Shown here: positions 28,744 to 37,311 of the stretch, one piece after another
Layout: every line of letters begins with the position of its first letter
Position numbering within the stretch: the first letter of the stretch is position 1
From: Bradyrhizobium neotropicale
Lineage (GTDB): Bacteria > Pseudomonadota > Alphaproteobacteria > Rhizobiales > Xanthobacteraceae
Length of the DNA: 51,787 bases
Assembly (NCBI RefSeq): GCF_001641695.1
Contig: NZ_LSEF01000041.1
Span: 60,837 to 112,623 of the forward strand
Direction: 5' to 3'
The notes under the pieces: generated by a model
What the model was told of the DNA's origin: nothing
Seen by the model: the letters and a program-made list of their open reading frames with translations, nothing else
Databases searched by the model: none
Program-made: the position numbers and the translations under genes

Positions 28744-30552
28744 ATGAGCAGCGAGTTGGAGAACAAGAACAACCAGGCCAGAGCTGACCAGTCGATCGAT
28801 CGCAGAAATCTCCTGTTAGGGACATCATCAATCGTCGCCGCGGCGACGTTCACTTCCGAGGCACTAGCGCAAGTACAGAAGGCCGCGCCGGCGCCGGCAG
28901 CAAGTCCATCACCTTCCGGCCGCAAGCCCAACATCCTCGTGATCTTCGGCGATGACATCGGTATCGCCAACATCAGCGCGTGTTCCAGCGGGCTGATGGG
29001 CTACGAGACGCCGAACATCGATCGCATCGGGCGCGAAGGCATACGCTTCCTGCATTATTATGGCGAGCAGTCCTGCACCGCCGGTCGTGCCGCGTTTCTC
29101 ACCGGCCAGCACGGCATCCGCACGGGGCTGACCAAGGTCGGCTACCCCGGCGCGCCGATGGGGATCAGCCAGCTTGATCCGACGGTCGGCGGCCTGCTCA
29201 AGAATCTCGGCTATGCCACGGGCCAGTTCGGCAAGAACCATGTCGGCGACCGCAACGAGAACCTGCCGACGGTGAACGGCTTCGACGAGTTCTTCGGCAA
29301 TCTCTACCACCTCAATGCCGAGGAAGAGCCCGAGCTGCCCGATTACCCGAAAGACCCTGCCTATCGCGCCAAGTTTGGCCCGCGCGGTGTGCTTCGCTGC
29401 AAGGCGACGGACCGGGATGATCCGACTGAGGATCCACGCTTTGGCAGGATCGGTAAGCAGACGATCGAAGATACCGGCGCGCTGACCAAGAAGCGGATGG
29501 AGACGGTCGATGACGAGACCTCGGCCGCGGCGATCGACTTCATGAAGCGGCAGCAGAGCGCGGGCAAGCCTTTCTTCTGCTGGTTCAATGCGACTCGCAT
29601 GCACCTGCGCACCCATGTGCGCGATAGCCATCGCGGCCGCTATACGCATGGCGACAGTGAATATGTCGACGGCATGATCGAGCATGACGATACCATCGGC
29701 ACCCTGCTCAAGGCGCTCGATGACATGGGCATCGCGAACGACACCATCGTTGTCTACACCAGCGACAACGGCCCTCACATGAACACGTGGCCGGATGGCG
29801 CCATGACCTGGTTCCGCTCCGAGAAGAACACCAATTGGGAAGGCGCGTTCCGCGTGCCCTGCCTGGTGCGTTGGCCCGCCGCGATCAAGCCCGGCACGGT
29901 CAGCAACGAGGTGATGAGCCATAACGACTGGATTCCGACGCTGTGCGCCATCGCGGGTGAGCCGGATATCGTGGGCAAGCTGAAGGCCGGCTACACGGCG
30001 AACGGCATCTCCTACAAGGTCCATCTCGACGGCTACGACCAGTCGCCATTCCTGCGCAATGTGAGCGGAACGGCCGCCAACAACAACGGAGCAAAAAGTG
30101 CGCGTGACAAATTCTTCTATGCCGATGACGACGGCCTGCTGGTCGGGATGCGGCAAGGCGACCGGAAGTACGTGTTCTCGGAGCAGCGGAAAGAAGGCAC
30201 GATGGGCGTTTGGGCCGAGCCGTTCACCACCCTGCGCCTCCAGAAGATCTTCAACCCGATGCAAGACCCTTTTGAGCGGGCCGACATCACGTCCAACACC
30301 TATTGGGACTGGAATCTGAACGAGGTCGGCGGTGCCTACGGCATGATGGATGAGGTCTTCAAGTTCGTTGCAACCTTCAAGGAGTTTCCGCCGCGTTCGT
30401 TCCCACCGAGCTTCAACCCCGCGAACATCATGGAGAGCACGCTCGATGCGATCAAGAAGAAGCGTGAGCTCGCGGGCAGCATCGATGCCGAGCGGATTCG
30501 TGCCAAGGTCAATGAGATGATCAACCAGCAGCTCCAGGGCGCCACGAAATGA
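28744..30552 (+). CDS. Arylsulfatase-type sulfatase, Tat-type leader
   Basis: 602 aa. Residues 20-21 are a twin arginine (SIDRRNLLLGTSSIVAAATF), ending in EALAQ, so export by Tat is likely. The catalytic core begins NILVIFGDDIGIANISACSS with metal-binding Asp pair. The signature is Cys111-Thr-Ala-Gly-Arg followed by AAFLTGQ; it is the C-x-A-x-R variant rather than C-x-P-x-R. Further sites are GQFGKNHVGD, WFNATRMHLRTH and YTSDNGPHMNTWPDG. The enzyme would hydrolyse sulfate esters in the periplasm, supplying sulfate or degrading sulfated polymers. It follows the FGE gene by 9 bp. Confidence 0.95.
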   Translation: MSSELENKNNQARADQSIDRRNLLLGTSSIVAAATFTSEALAQVQKAAPAPAASPSPSGRKPNILVIFGDDIGIANISACSSGLMGYETPNIDRIGREGIRFLHYYGEQSCTAGRAAFLTGQHGIRTGLTKVGYPGAPMGISQLDPTVGGLLKNLGYATGQFGKNHVGDRNENLPTVNGFDEFFGNLYHLNAEEEPELPDYPKDPAYRAKFGPRGVLRCKATDRDDPTEDPRFGRIGKQTIEDTGALTKKRMETVDDETSAAAIDFMKRQQSAGKPFFCWFNATRMHLRTHVRDSHRGRYTHGDSEYVDGMIEHDDTIGTLLKALDDMGIANDTIVVYTSDNGPHMNTWPDGAMTWFRSEKNTNWEGAFRVPCLVRWPAAIKPGTVSNEVMSHNDWIPTLCAIAGEPDIVGKLKAGYTANGISYKVHLDGYDQSPFLRNVSGTAANNNGAKSARDKFFYADDDGLLVGMRQGDRKYVFSEQRKEGTMGVWAEPFTTLRLQKIFNPMQDPFERADITSNTYWDWNLNEVGGAYGMMDEVFKFVATFKEFPPRSFPPSFNPANIMESTLDAIKKKRELAGSIDAERIRAKVNEMINQQLQGATK

Positions 30553-30608
30553 CGTACGCTCGCCCGGTCGGCGCAATGCCGGCCGGGCGGCGAGGAAAGG
30601 AACAGGCG

Positions 30609-30719
30609 ATGGCGCTCCTGGTCCGGTTCAACCTGCTGCTCTGCGTGATGGTCACGTGCTCGCTCTCGCCCGCGCCGCCCGAGCCGGCCACGGCCAAACC
30701 AGTCGTTCGGAAATACTGA
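30609..30719 (+). CDS. Possible 36-aa secreted or membrane peptide downstream of sulfatase
   Basis: The reading frame starts at the ATG at 30609 after GAGGAAAGGA and encodes MALLVRFNLLLCVMVTCSLS, then PAPPEPATAKPVVRKY. A hydrophobic segment with one Arg before it and a Pro-rich tail looks like a signal peptide or small membrane peptide. It lies 57 bp after the sulfatase stop on the same strand. No family is recognised. The good ribosome site is the main argument for it being real. Confidence 0.4.
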   Translation: MALLVRFNLLLCVMVTCSLSPAPPEPATAKPVVRKY

Positions 30720-30910
30720 AGGAGGCGTCGTGCGCGCGTCGAACGATTTCGACGCGCAGCTCTATCTCTGAGGCTTGGGTGAAGGTGTCGGAAGACACAG
30801 CGAAAACACCCGCCCTCCCAGCTCTATATGTGGCCTGCAACGCCCTTGCTTCAAGTCCCCGGTCATCCCGTAGAACCCCCGGTCTCAGCCATCAGCAAGG
30901 GGATCACGAG

Positions 30911-32437
30911 ATGAGCGCATCGAGATCGACGGATCGGGCACACGCGGCGGGGCGGACTGCAGGAACTGCGATGATCGGCCATGCGGTGGTCATCGTCGGA
31001 GCGGGCCCGACCGGACTGATGCTCGCAGGCGAGCTGCGGCTTGCGGGCGTCGACGTCGCCATTATCGAGCGGCGTGTCAATCAGGACCTCGTCGGCACGC
31101 GTGCCGGTGGATTGCATGCGCGCAGCATCGAGATTCTCGATCAGCGCGGCATCGCGGACCGGTTCCTCGGCGAGGGGCAGGTGGCCCAGGTCGCGGGTTT
31201 CGCCTGGAATCGTCTCGACATCAGCGACTTCCCCACCCGCCATCCCTACGGGCTCGCGCTGAGGCAGAACTACATCGAGCGTATCCTGGCCGAGTGGGCC
31301 AGCGAGCTCGGCGTGCGTATCTATCGCGGGCGCGAGGTGACGGCGATCTCGCAGGACGAGACCGGCGTCGAGATCGACGTGGCCGATGGTCCGCCGCTGC
31401 GGGCCGACTATCTCGTCGGCTGCGACGGCGGACGAAGCCTGGTGCGCAAGGCCGCAGGCATCGACTTTCCCGGCTGGGATGCGACAACGAGCTGCCTGAT
31501 CGCCGAAGCCGAGACCGCCGAAGAGCCGGAATGGGGCCTCCGCCGCGACGACAAGGGCATCCATTCCTTCGCGCGCCTGGAGGATGGGCCGGTGCGGATG
31601 ATGGTGACCGAACAGCACACCGGACCAAACGGCCGCAGCGAGCCCTCCTTGCGCGATCTCAGCGATGCCCTCATCGCCGTCCACGGCACCGATTACGGGA
31701 TTCACAGTCCGGCCTCGATATCGAGGTTCACCGACATGACCCGGCAGGCGGCCACCTATCGGAACAGGCGGGTGCTGCTCGCCGGCGACGCCGCACACGT
31801 GCATTCGCCGGTCGGTGGGCAGGGCCTCAACACCGGCTTGCAGGACGCGGTGAATCTGGGATGGAAGCTGGCGCAGGTGGTGAAGGGCATCTCGCCGGAA
31901 AGTCTCCTCGATAGCTACCACGCCGAGCGCCACCCGGTCGCCGCTCGCGTCCTGCGCAATACGATGGCGCAGACTGCGCTGCTTCGTCACGACGATCGCA
32001 TCGACGCCCTGCGCGACAACGTGGCCGAGCTTCTCGGCATGGAGGAGCCGCGCAAACGCTTCGGTGCGATGATGTCGGGTCTCGACATTCGCTATGACCT
32101 CGGCGAGGGGCATCCGCTGCTCGGGCGCCGCATGCCCGATCTCAACATCGTCACGCCCGCCGGTCCGCTCCGAATGTTCTCGCTGCTGCATGGTGGCCGT
32201 GCCGTGCTGCTCAATCTCGGCGAGCCCGGAAGCCTCGACATTGTGCCTTGGGCGGATCGGGTCCAACCGATCGACGCCAGCTATGCCGGCTCGTGGGAAC
32301 TTCCCGCGCTCGGCGCGGTCGCTGCGCCCGATGCCGTGCTGGTGCGGCCCGATGGATATGTCGCATGGGTGGGCGATACGGCGCAGCGCGGACTCGTTGA
32401 GGCGCTCACCACCTGGTTCGGCCCACCCGCCGCGTAG
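30911..32437 (+). CDS. FAD-dependent monooxygenase (aromatic hydroxylase/rifampicin monooxygenase type)
   Basis: 508 aa. The ATG at 30911 follows AAGGGG and is preferred over the longer frame from 30656. An alternative ATG at 30971 directly precedes the FAD fold. Group A flavoprotein motifs are VVIVGAGPTGLMLAGELRLA (FAD), YLVGCDGGRSLVRKAAGI (the DG motif) and RVLLAGDAAHVHSPVGGQGL with NTGLQDAVNLGWKL. The C-terminal ~110 residues form a thioredoxin-like tail, as in phenol hydroxylase and Rox-type antibiotic monooxygenases. It hydroxylates an aromatic substrate using NAD(P)H and O2; the identity is unknown. Confidence 0.92.
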   Translation: MSASRSTDRAHAAGRTAGTAMIGHAVVIVGAGPTGLMLAGELRLAGVDVAIIERRVNQDLVGTRAGGLHARSIEILDQRGIADRFLGEGQVAQVAGFAWNRLDISDFPTRHPYGLALRQNYIERILAEWASELGVRIYRGREVTAISQDETGVEIDVADGPPLRADYLVGCDGGRSLVRKAAGIDFPGWDATTSCLIAEAETAEEPEWGLRRDDKGIHSFARLEDGPVRMMVTEQHTGPNGRSEPSLRDLSDALIAVHGTDYGIHSPASISRFTDMTRQAATYRNRRVLLAGDAAHVHSPVGGQGLNTGLQDAVNLGWKLAQVVKGISPESLLDSYHAERHPVAARVLRNTMAQTALLRHDDRIDALRDNVAELLGMEEPRKRFGAMMSGLDIRYDLGEGHPLLGRRMPDLNIVTPAGPLRMFSLLHGGRAVLLNLGEPGSLDIVPWADRVQPIDASYAGSWELPALGAVAAPDAVLVRPDGYVAWVGDTAQRGLVEALTTWFGPPAA

Positions 32438-32479
32438 CGCACGGTGTTGGGACGAGCGCTGCCGCGTGCTCCGCTCTAC

Positions 32480-32720
32480 TCCCTCCCCCGCAAGGGCAGG
32501 GCTATCGCATATGCCCTTGTGGCGCGCGCTCGGCCTTGATGGTTCGAGACGCGCCGTAAGGCGGCGCTCCTCACCATGAGGGTCTAAGACTTTGCCGCAA
32601 ACCAAGACCTCATCCTGAGGAGCCCGCCAAAAGCGGGCGTCTCGAAGGATGGGCCGCAAGGAGGCTGCCTGCCAAACTCCCTCTCATATGCGATAGCCCT
32701 GCCCCGCAAGGGGGGAGGGA
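32480..32720. repeat. Composite dispersed repeat, copy R3
   Basis: This is the reverse complement of the unit at 19395-19632, with the same internal order: CATATG-containing flank, GGTTCGAGACGCGCC...CTCCTCACCATGAGGG, a spacer with GCGGCAAA, CCTCATCCTGAGGAGC...GTCTCGAAGGATG, then GGAGGCTGCCTGCCAAACTC. Overall similarity is high by eye. The 466 bp between 32437 and 32904 consist almost entirely of repeats. Confidence 0.85.
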
Positions 32721-32749
32721 ACGCAGCGGTGCGCGCTGCTGCACCTTGC

Positions 32750-32834
32750 TCCGTCATTGCGAGCGCAGCGAAGCAATCCAGGAATCTTTCCGCGGAGACA
32801 GTCTGGATTGCTTCGCTGTGCTCGCAATGACGAT
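32750..32834. repeat. Palindromic intergenic repeat (type C)
   Basis: GTCATTGCGAGCGCAGCGAA with GCAATCCAG on the left, and CTGGATTGCTTCGC with GTGCTCGCAATGAC on the right, form a stem of about 30 bp. The loop is about 24 nt. It is a strong dyad of the MITE/REP type; similar sequences are common in Bradyrhizobiaceae. Confidence 0.7.
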
Positions 32835-32865
32835 GGGGGGGGGAGAGCGCGTCATACCTCCCCAG

Positions 32866-32893
32866 GGTTGTCCTGGCTTTCGCCAGACGACCA
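32866..32893. repeat. Short palindromic repeat (type B), copy 3
   Basis: GTTGTCCTGGCTTTCG with CCAGACGACC. It is related to the copies at 9078 and 10076 but is slightly degenerate. Confidence 0.5.
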
Positions 32894-32903
32894 ACTGCTT
32901 CGA

Positions 32904-33995
32904 TCAGCTCACCAGATACCTCTTCACCGCCGGCTCGTCCCATTCGATGCCGTTGCCGGGCGTCTCGTTCGGCAGCGCGAAGCCGTCCTTGATGGCGAGG
33001 CGCGTCGACAGCACCGCGTCGGCCCAGTCGACATATTCCAGCCAATGCGCGGTCGGCGTGACGCAGAGCAGGTGCGCGCTGACCTCCGAGAACAGATGCG
33101 TCGACATTTCGATGCCGGCGGCATGGGCGAGGGACGAAGCGCGCAGCCAGCCGGTGACGCCGCCGATGCGCTGCACGTCAGGCATCACGTAGTCGCAAGC
33201 CTCGGTGGACAGAGCGGACTGCATGGAGAAGGCGCTGTCGAAATTCTCGCCGATCTGGACCGGCGTGCGGAGCGCATCCGCAATGCGGGCGCAGCCGGCA
33301 TAGTCGTCATGGCGGATCGGCTCCTCGATCCAGGTCAGCCCCTCATCGTCGAGCATCTCGCCGCGGCGGATCGCCTCGGTGACGGTCAAGGCCTGGTTGT
33401 AGTCGCACATCAGCGTCACCTGATCGCCGACAGCCTTGCGCACCGCCCGCACCACGTTCAGATCCTCCCGCGCATCGGGGCGGCCGACGCGGATCTTTGC
33501 GGCGTGAAAACCTTCACCCAGCAGCTTTTGCACCTCGTCCACCGCGGCGCCGGCGGGCATGATTCCGAGTCCCTTCGAATTATAGGCACGCACCGGCTTC
33601 GGCGCGCCGCCGAGCAGGCGCGCCAGCGGCAGGCCGCGTGTGCGCGCCAGCGCGTCCCACGCCGCCATGTCGATGCCGGATTGCGCCAGCCGTTGCAGCC
33701 CGGCAAGGCCGAGCAGCGTGAAGCGCTGGGTCAGCTTGCGCTCGATCTCGAACGGCAGCAGCTCGTCGCCTGTGAGCAGCTCCGACATCTCCGCAACCAT
33801 TGCCGCCAGCGGCTTCAAGGCCGACGGCGTGATCGAGAACAGATAAGCGTGCCCCCGCGCGCCCTGGTCAGTCTCACAGTCGATCAGCACCAGAGGCGCC
33901 CTGGCGACCGCGCCGGTCGAGGTCTGGAGCGGCAGGTTCATCGGCACGATCGCAGGGCGCGCAGTGAAGCGCTTGATGCGAATGGTCTCGGTCAT
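32904..33995 (-). CDS. Mandelate racemase/muconate lactonizing enzyme (enolase superfamily)
   Basis: 363 aa from the ATG at 33995 (MTETIRIKRFTARPAIVPMN), preceded by GGGAGA; an in-frame ATG at 34040 gives a less typical leader. The N-terminal capping domain is followed by the barrel. General-base and metal positions can be seen: HAAKIRVGRP (K-x-R), LMCDYNQALT (Asp), WIEEPIRHDD (Glu), QIGENF (Glu) and STHLFSEV (His). The K-x-R and His-containing seventh strand place it in the MR subgroup, which handles alpha-hydroxyacids and sugar acids. Substrate is unassigned. Neighbours are not obviously functionally linked. Confidence 0.9.
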   Translation of the reverse strand: MTETIRIKRFTARPAIVPMNLPLQTSTGAVARAPLVLIDCETDQGARGHAYLFSITPSALKPLAAMVAEMSELLTGDELLPFEIERKLTQRFTLLGLAGLQRLAQSGIDMAAWDALARTRGLPLARLLGGAPKPVRAYNSKGLGIMPAGAAVDEVQKLLGEGFHAAKIRVGRPDAREDLNVVRAVRKAVGDQVTLMCDYNQALTVTEAIRRGEMLDDEGLTWIEEPIRHDDYAGCARIADALRTPVQIGENFDSAFSMQSALSTEACDYVMPDVQRIGGVTGWLRASSLAHAAGIEMSTHLFSEVSAHLLCVTPTAHWLEYVDWADAVLSTRLAIKDGFALPNETPGNGIEWDEPAVKRYLVS

Positions 33996-34154
33996 TCGGA
34001 AGATCTCCCGGCGGAGCGGTTGCAGGCCGATCATAAACATTCGTCATGAAACGAAAAGTCGTTTGCCGCGACCGCCATGAATGCCAAATGGTGTGCCTCC
34101 GGTATCGAGCAGCCGCCGCGCGCGCTGGCCTCGCTCAAGCCGGCGTGAGGCGGC

Positions 34155-35378
34155 TCATCGCGCCGCGCCTTCCGTGAATGCGGTTTCGATCACCGCGCCG
34201 AATGGTTGCCAGGAGCGCCCGTCAAACTGGACGAGCCGCATCTGCTTGATCGGCAGATAGCTGTCTGGCGAGGTATTCATCCTGATGTTGGGCAACGCGA
34301 CGGAGGGCTGATAGTCCCTGAGCGAAGCAGCCTGACGCATGATGTTCTCGCGCGACAGGTCGTCGCCGCATTGCTTCAGCACCTGCGTCAGCGCCTCGGC
34401 CGCGGCGTAGCCATAGAGCGCAGCGTTGTTGTTCGTGCTTTCGACATGATGGTACTTGTCCATGAAGGCGAACCAGTCCTTCATGGCAGGATCGTTTTTC
34501 CACGCGGGATCGCTTGGATCCTTCAGGAAGGCCGCGGAGATCACGCCGGCCGAATTCTCCAATCCTGCGGGCGCCATCGCATTGGCGATCGAGGCGGAAG
34601 AATCGTTCACAATGAAGACCGGGTGCCAATTGAGTGACGCCGCCAGCTTGATCGCCTTGGACGCCGTCGATGGCACGCCGAGAAAGACGAAAATATCGGC
34701 GCCCGCGCGCTTGAGGATCGAGATGTGCCCTTCGAGATGTTCATCGGTAATGTCGAAGGCGATGTCGACGAGGACGAGACGGTTCAGATCGCCAAGACCT
34801 TCCTCGATCCCCTTGAAGACCATGCGCCCGAACTGGTCGTTCTGCCAAAGCACCACGATCTTGCGCTGCGGATAATAGGCCTGAATATAGTTGGCGTAGA
34901 TGCGTCCCTCGGCCTTGAACGAGGGCTGCCAGCCCATGGTCCAGGGAAACCGGTTGGGCCGGCTCAGCTCCTCGTCACCGGAGGCGACGAAAAGTTGCGG
35001 AATCTTCCGCTCGTTGAGATACGAGCGCGTGGCGAGGTTGCCGGGCGTGCCGAACGCGCCGAACATCAACAGCACGTCGTCCTTCTCGATCAGATTGCGG
35101 GTGAGTTCCAGCGCAGTCGTGGGATCGGAATTGTCATCGCGCGTGATGAAGCGGACCTTGCGGCCGTTGATCCCGCCGCGATCGTTGATCATGTCGAAAT
35201 AGGCGGCCTCCGCCTTGCCGATCGCGCCGAATTCGGAGAGCGGTCCCGAATAGGGCATGACGTTGCCGATGCGGATTTCGGTGTCGGCCGTGGGTTGCTC
35301 TGCACGTTGCTGCGACATCGCCCCCAGCGAGGCGAAAGCGACCATCACAACGAACAGCATCCTGCCGCTGACGCGCAT
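34155..35378 (-). CDS. ABC transporter substrate-binding protein, LivK/amide-urea type
   Basis: 407 aa with a signal peptide (MRVSGRMLFVVMVAFASLGA). The type I periplasmic-binding fold begins EIRIGNVMPYSGPLSEFGAI, then DNSDPTTALELTRNLIEKDD and VLLMFGAFGTPGNLATRSYL, and later YGYAAAEALTQVLKQCG. These are marks of the branched-chain amino acid/amide-binding family (PF13458). No permease or ATPase genes are adjacent, so it is an orphan, as is frequent in Bradyrhizobium. A FixK/FNR-like box lies 58-71 bp upstream of the start, which suggests oxygen-responsive expression. Confidence 0.92.
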   Translation of the reverse strand: MRVSGRMLFVVMVAFASLGAMSQQRAEQPTADTEIRIGNVMPYSGPLSEFGAIGKAEAAYFDMINDRGGINGRKVRFITRDDNSDPTTALELTRNLIEKDDVLLMFGAFGTPGNLATRSYLNERKIPQLFVASGDEELSRPNRFPWTMGWQPSFKAEGRIYANYIQAYYPQRKIVVLWQNDQFGRMVFKGIEEGLGDLNRLVLVDIAFDITDEHLEGHISILKRAGADIFVFLGVPSTASKAIKLAASLNWHPVFIVNDSSASIANAMAPAGLENSAGVISAAFLKDPSDPAWKNDPAMKDWFAFMDKYHHVESTNNNAALYGYAAAEALTQVLKQCGDDLSRENIMRQAASLRDYQPSVALPNIRMNTSPDSYLPIKQMRLVQFDGRSWQPFGAVIETAFTEGAAR

Positions 35379-35435
35379 GTTTGATACCTTGATGTTGGCC
35401 CCTCATGAGGTCGGCTCACCCTGCACCAAGGCCGC

Positions 35436-35449
35436 TTGATCTAGGTCAA
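35436..35449. promoter_or_regulatory. FixK2/FNR-type box
   Basis: TTGATCTAGGTCAA is a 14-bp dyad that fits the FixK2 consensus TTG(A/C)-N6-(T/G)CAA. It lies 58 bp upstream of the ABC binding-protein ATG. Binding and effect (activation, repression) are inferred. Confidence 0.6.
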
Positions 35450-35542
35450 GCGTTTGTCAATCCTGTGGCCTGATGGCGCGCCGCGACCTGTCCGCGCCGA
35501 GCTAAACGACAGGCGTCCTGACGCGCTGACGACGACGGCCTG

Positions 35543-36472
35543 CTACGGCAGTCCCCGCGCCTCGAGCTGACGCACGAGCAGCAGCGTCGGCTCGGCGAGG
35601 CTGTCGCCGGAACCGTCGAGCCCGAACGCCGCGGCGATGCCGTCGCGGCCGCGCAAGATCGTGGTGCGCGGGCAGTGACCGGCGGCGCAGAGCGCGTCCT
35701 TCAGGGCTTCGCCCTGTGCGACGAGATGTGCGGGATCGCCTGCGCCCCAGGCCAGCACGATCGGCTCATCGATGGTGAGGATGCCGGGAAAGATCGATCG
35801 CTTGTCATATTGGCTCGCATCGGTGCCGAAATACGCCTTCTCGCTGTCGCTCGCGTCCTTGCCCGCGCGATAGATCCCGGACACCAGCACGACGGCGGCG
35901 ACGTCGGCCCGGTCGGCCTGAAGCTCGGGATGGGCGAGCAGGCTCGCGACATGGAACGCGCCGGCGCCGTAGCCGACCGCAACGATCTCGCGGACATCGC
36001 CCTTGAACAGGTCGATGTTCTGGTGGAGCCACGACAGCGCCGCCGCGACATCGGTCGCGCCGGTCGGCCAGGTTGCCGCGGGCGCGAGGCGATAGTTCAC
36101 GCGCACGCCGATCATGCCGTTGTGCACGGCAAAGCACATTGCCTGATCCTGGACCTCGCGCGACAGGTCTGGTGCGACGGTGTCGCCGGTGAAGGTATCG
36201 CCGCCCACAAACACCAGCACCGGCTGAGATATATCCGCCTTGTTTGCACTGGTCGCGACGTCAAGCACGTTCTGCTCGCTCTCGCCATAGCGGAGGCCGC
36301 GCGAGAAAGTGACCTGCTCGCACAGCCGGGCGGTGCCGCCGGCGCTCGTGTCGCTATCGGTGAGACCCACCCGGACGAGACCGGATCCTGTCAGCCGCGC
36401 CGGCACCGGGCCATGTGCGGAGGCTGTCGTCACGGTCAGAAGAAGGAAAAATGCGAGATAATTCTTGATCAT
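35543..36472 (-). CDS. Alpha/beta hydrolase-fold protein lacking the catalytic serine (probable pseudoenzyme)
   Basis: 309 aa from the ATG at 36472, which opens a signal peptide (MIKNYLAFFLLLTVTTASAH). The fold is that of the BD-FAE/HSL-type esterases: LVFVGGDTFTGD in place of the HGGG oxyanion loop, VRVNYRLAPAATWPTGATDV, and the elbow VAVGYGAGAFHVASLL. The residue at the nucleophile position is Gly169 (codon GGC, 35966-35968) where Ser is expected. The expected His is also not evident (LRGRDGIAAAFGL), while Asp in LAWGAGDPAHLV remains. It is intact in frame, so it is probably a secreted binding or scaffold protein rather than a decayed gene. Confidence 0.8.
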   Translation of the reverse strand: MIKNYLAFFLLLTVTTASAHGPVPARLTGSGLVRVGLTDSDTSAGGTARLCEQVTFSRGLRYGESEQNVLDVATSANKADISQPVLVFVGGDTFTGDTVAPDLSREVQDQAMCFAVHNGMIGVRVNYRLAPAATWPTGATDVAAALSWLHQNIDLFKGDVREIVAVGYGAGAFHVASLLAHPELQADRADVAAVVLVSGIYRAGKDASDSEKAYFGTDASQYDKRSIFPGILTIDEPIVLAWGAGDPAHLVAQGEALKDALCAAGHCPRTTILRGRDGIAAAFGLDGSGDSLAEPTLLLVRQLEARGLP

Positions 36473-36593
36473 ATTGGTGCAGGCCTTGCGCGCCCAATAT
36501 TGGTCCGCTCGTTTCACTCGTCTTTTCAATTCGCCTTATTAGTTCGTCTTGAGGCGATTTCACGGCACGTTCGGTTCGCCCGCAAAGCCTGGC

Positions 36594-37082
36594 TCAATTC
36601 CCCGGCTGGAACGTGCAATCCGCCCCGCTGCCGTCCTTCCGCCGGATCGCATTCGGATCGATCGTGCAGCTCAATCTGGTCAGGCTCTCGAAATTTGATC
36701 CGGCCGCGCCGTCGGGCGGAATGCCGGCCAGTGCCTCGGTGGCGTAGATCTCGTTCGCCGTGGAGCCGTTCACGGTCTTGATCTTTTTGCCGAAGGTGAC
36801 CTCGCAATTGCGCGTGGTGATGTCGACATTGCCGGTACGGCAGACGATCCTGTCCGCAGTCACCACGATCGTCTTCTTGTAGGGGATGTCGCTGTTCGCG
36901 GCGAACAGCATCGCAACCGCCTTCTTCTCGGCGCCCGACAGGTCCGGCGACAGCGGCGCGAGCACACCGGCGAGCGCGAGCGCCGTGGAGCCCGAGACCT
37001 TCGCGGGCGTGGCGGCGGAGGCGGCATGGAAGGCACCGACGATGACAAAGGCGCAGGTTGGGAAAAATCTGCCTGACGTCAT
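36594..37082 (-). CDS. Secreted hypothetical protein
   Basis: 162 aa. An N-terminal signal peptide (MTSGRFFPTCAFVIVGAFHA, cleaved near ASA-AT) is followed by a mature region with three Cys that could form disulfides (VCRTGN, NCEVTF, LSCTIDP) plus a fourth near the end (ADCTFQPGN). The segment TIVVTADRIVCRTGNVDITT is beta-rich. No domain is recognised. The ATG at 37082 follows GGGGGCAAGG. It lies 121 bp upstream of the degenerate esterase on the same strand; both proteins are predicted to be exported. Confidence 0.7.
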   Translation of the reverse strand: MTSGRFFPTCAFVIVGAFHAASAATPAKVSGSTALALAGVLAPLSPDLSGAEKKAVAMLFAANSDIPYKKTIVVTADRIVCRTGNVDITTRNCEVTFGKKIKTVNGSTANEIYATEALAGIPPDGAAGSNFESLTRLSCTIDPNAIRRKDGSGADCTFQPGN

Positions 37083-37311
37083 CCTTGCCCCCTGAATCCC
37101 TGGCCGTCTTGTTGCGCTCGGTGACAGCGTTGTCGGCCATGCCGCGGGATGCGCATGGGCAACCTAGCATGCAATCGGAAGTGGAAGGCAAGCTGGCAAA
37201 ACGCGTGAGGATATATTGGTGCCGCTGTTTTGCCCGACGTGTCAACGACTTTGCGAAGCGCGAGCAATGCCTCATGCCGGCGACGCCGGCTACTGTGCAT
37301 GGGGTTGTTTT

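Noticed and set aside
28909..30576. 555-codon minus-strand ORF opposite the sulfatase
   Set aside because: The sulfatase has all catalytic motifs; the opposite frame has none.
30863..32659. 598-codon minus-strand ORF opposite the monooxygenase
   Set aside because: Shadow of a well-supported flavoprotein; it also runs through a repeat element.
19395..32720. Composite transposon bounded by the inverted 230-bp repeats
   Set aside because: Neither repeat encodes a transposase and the enclosed genes include core functions (hisN, cpdR, tRNA-Val); no target-site duplication was visible.
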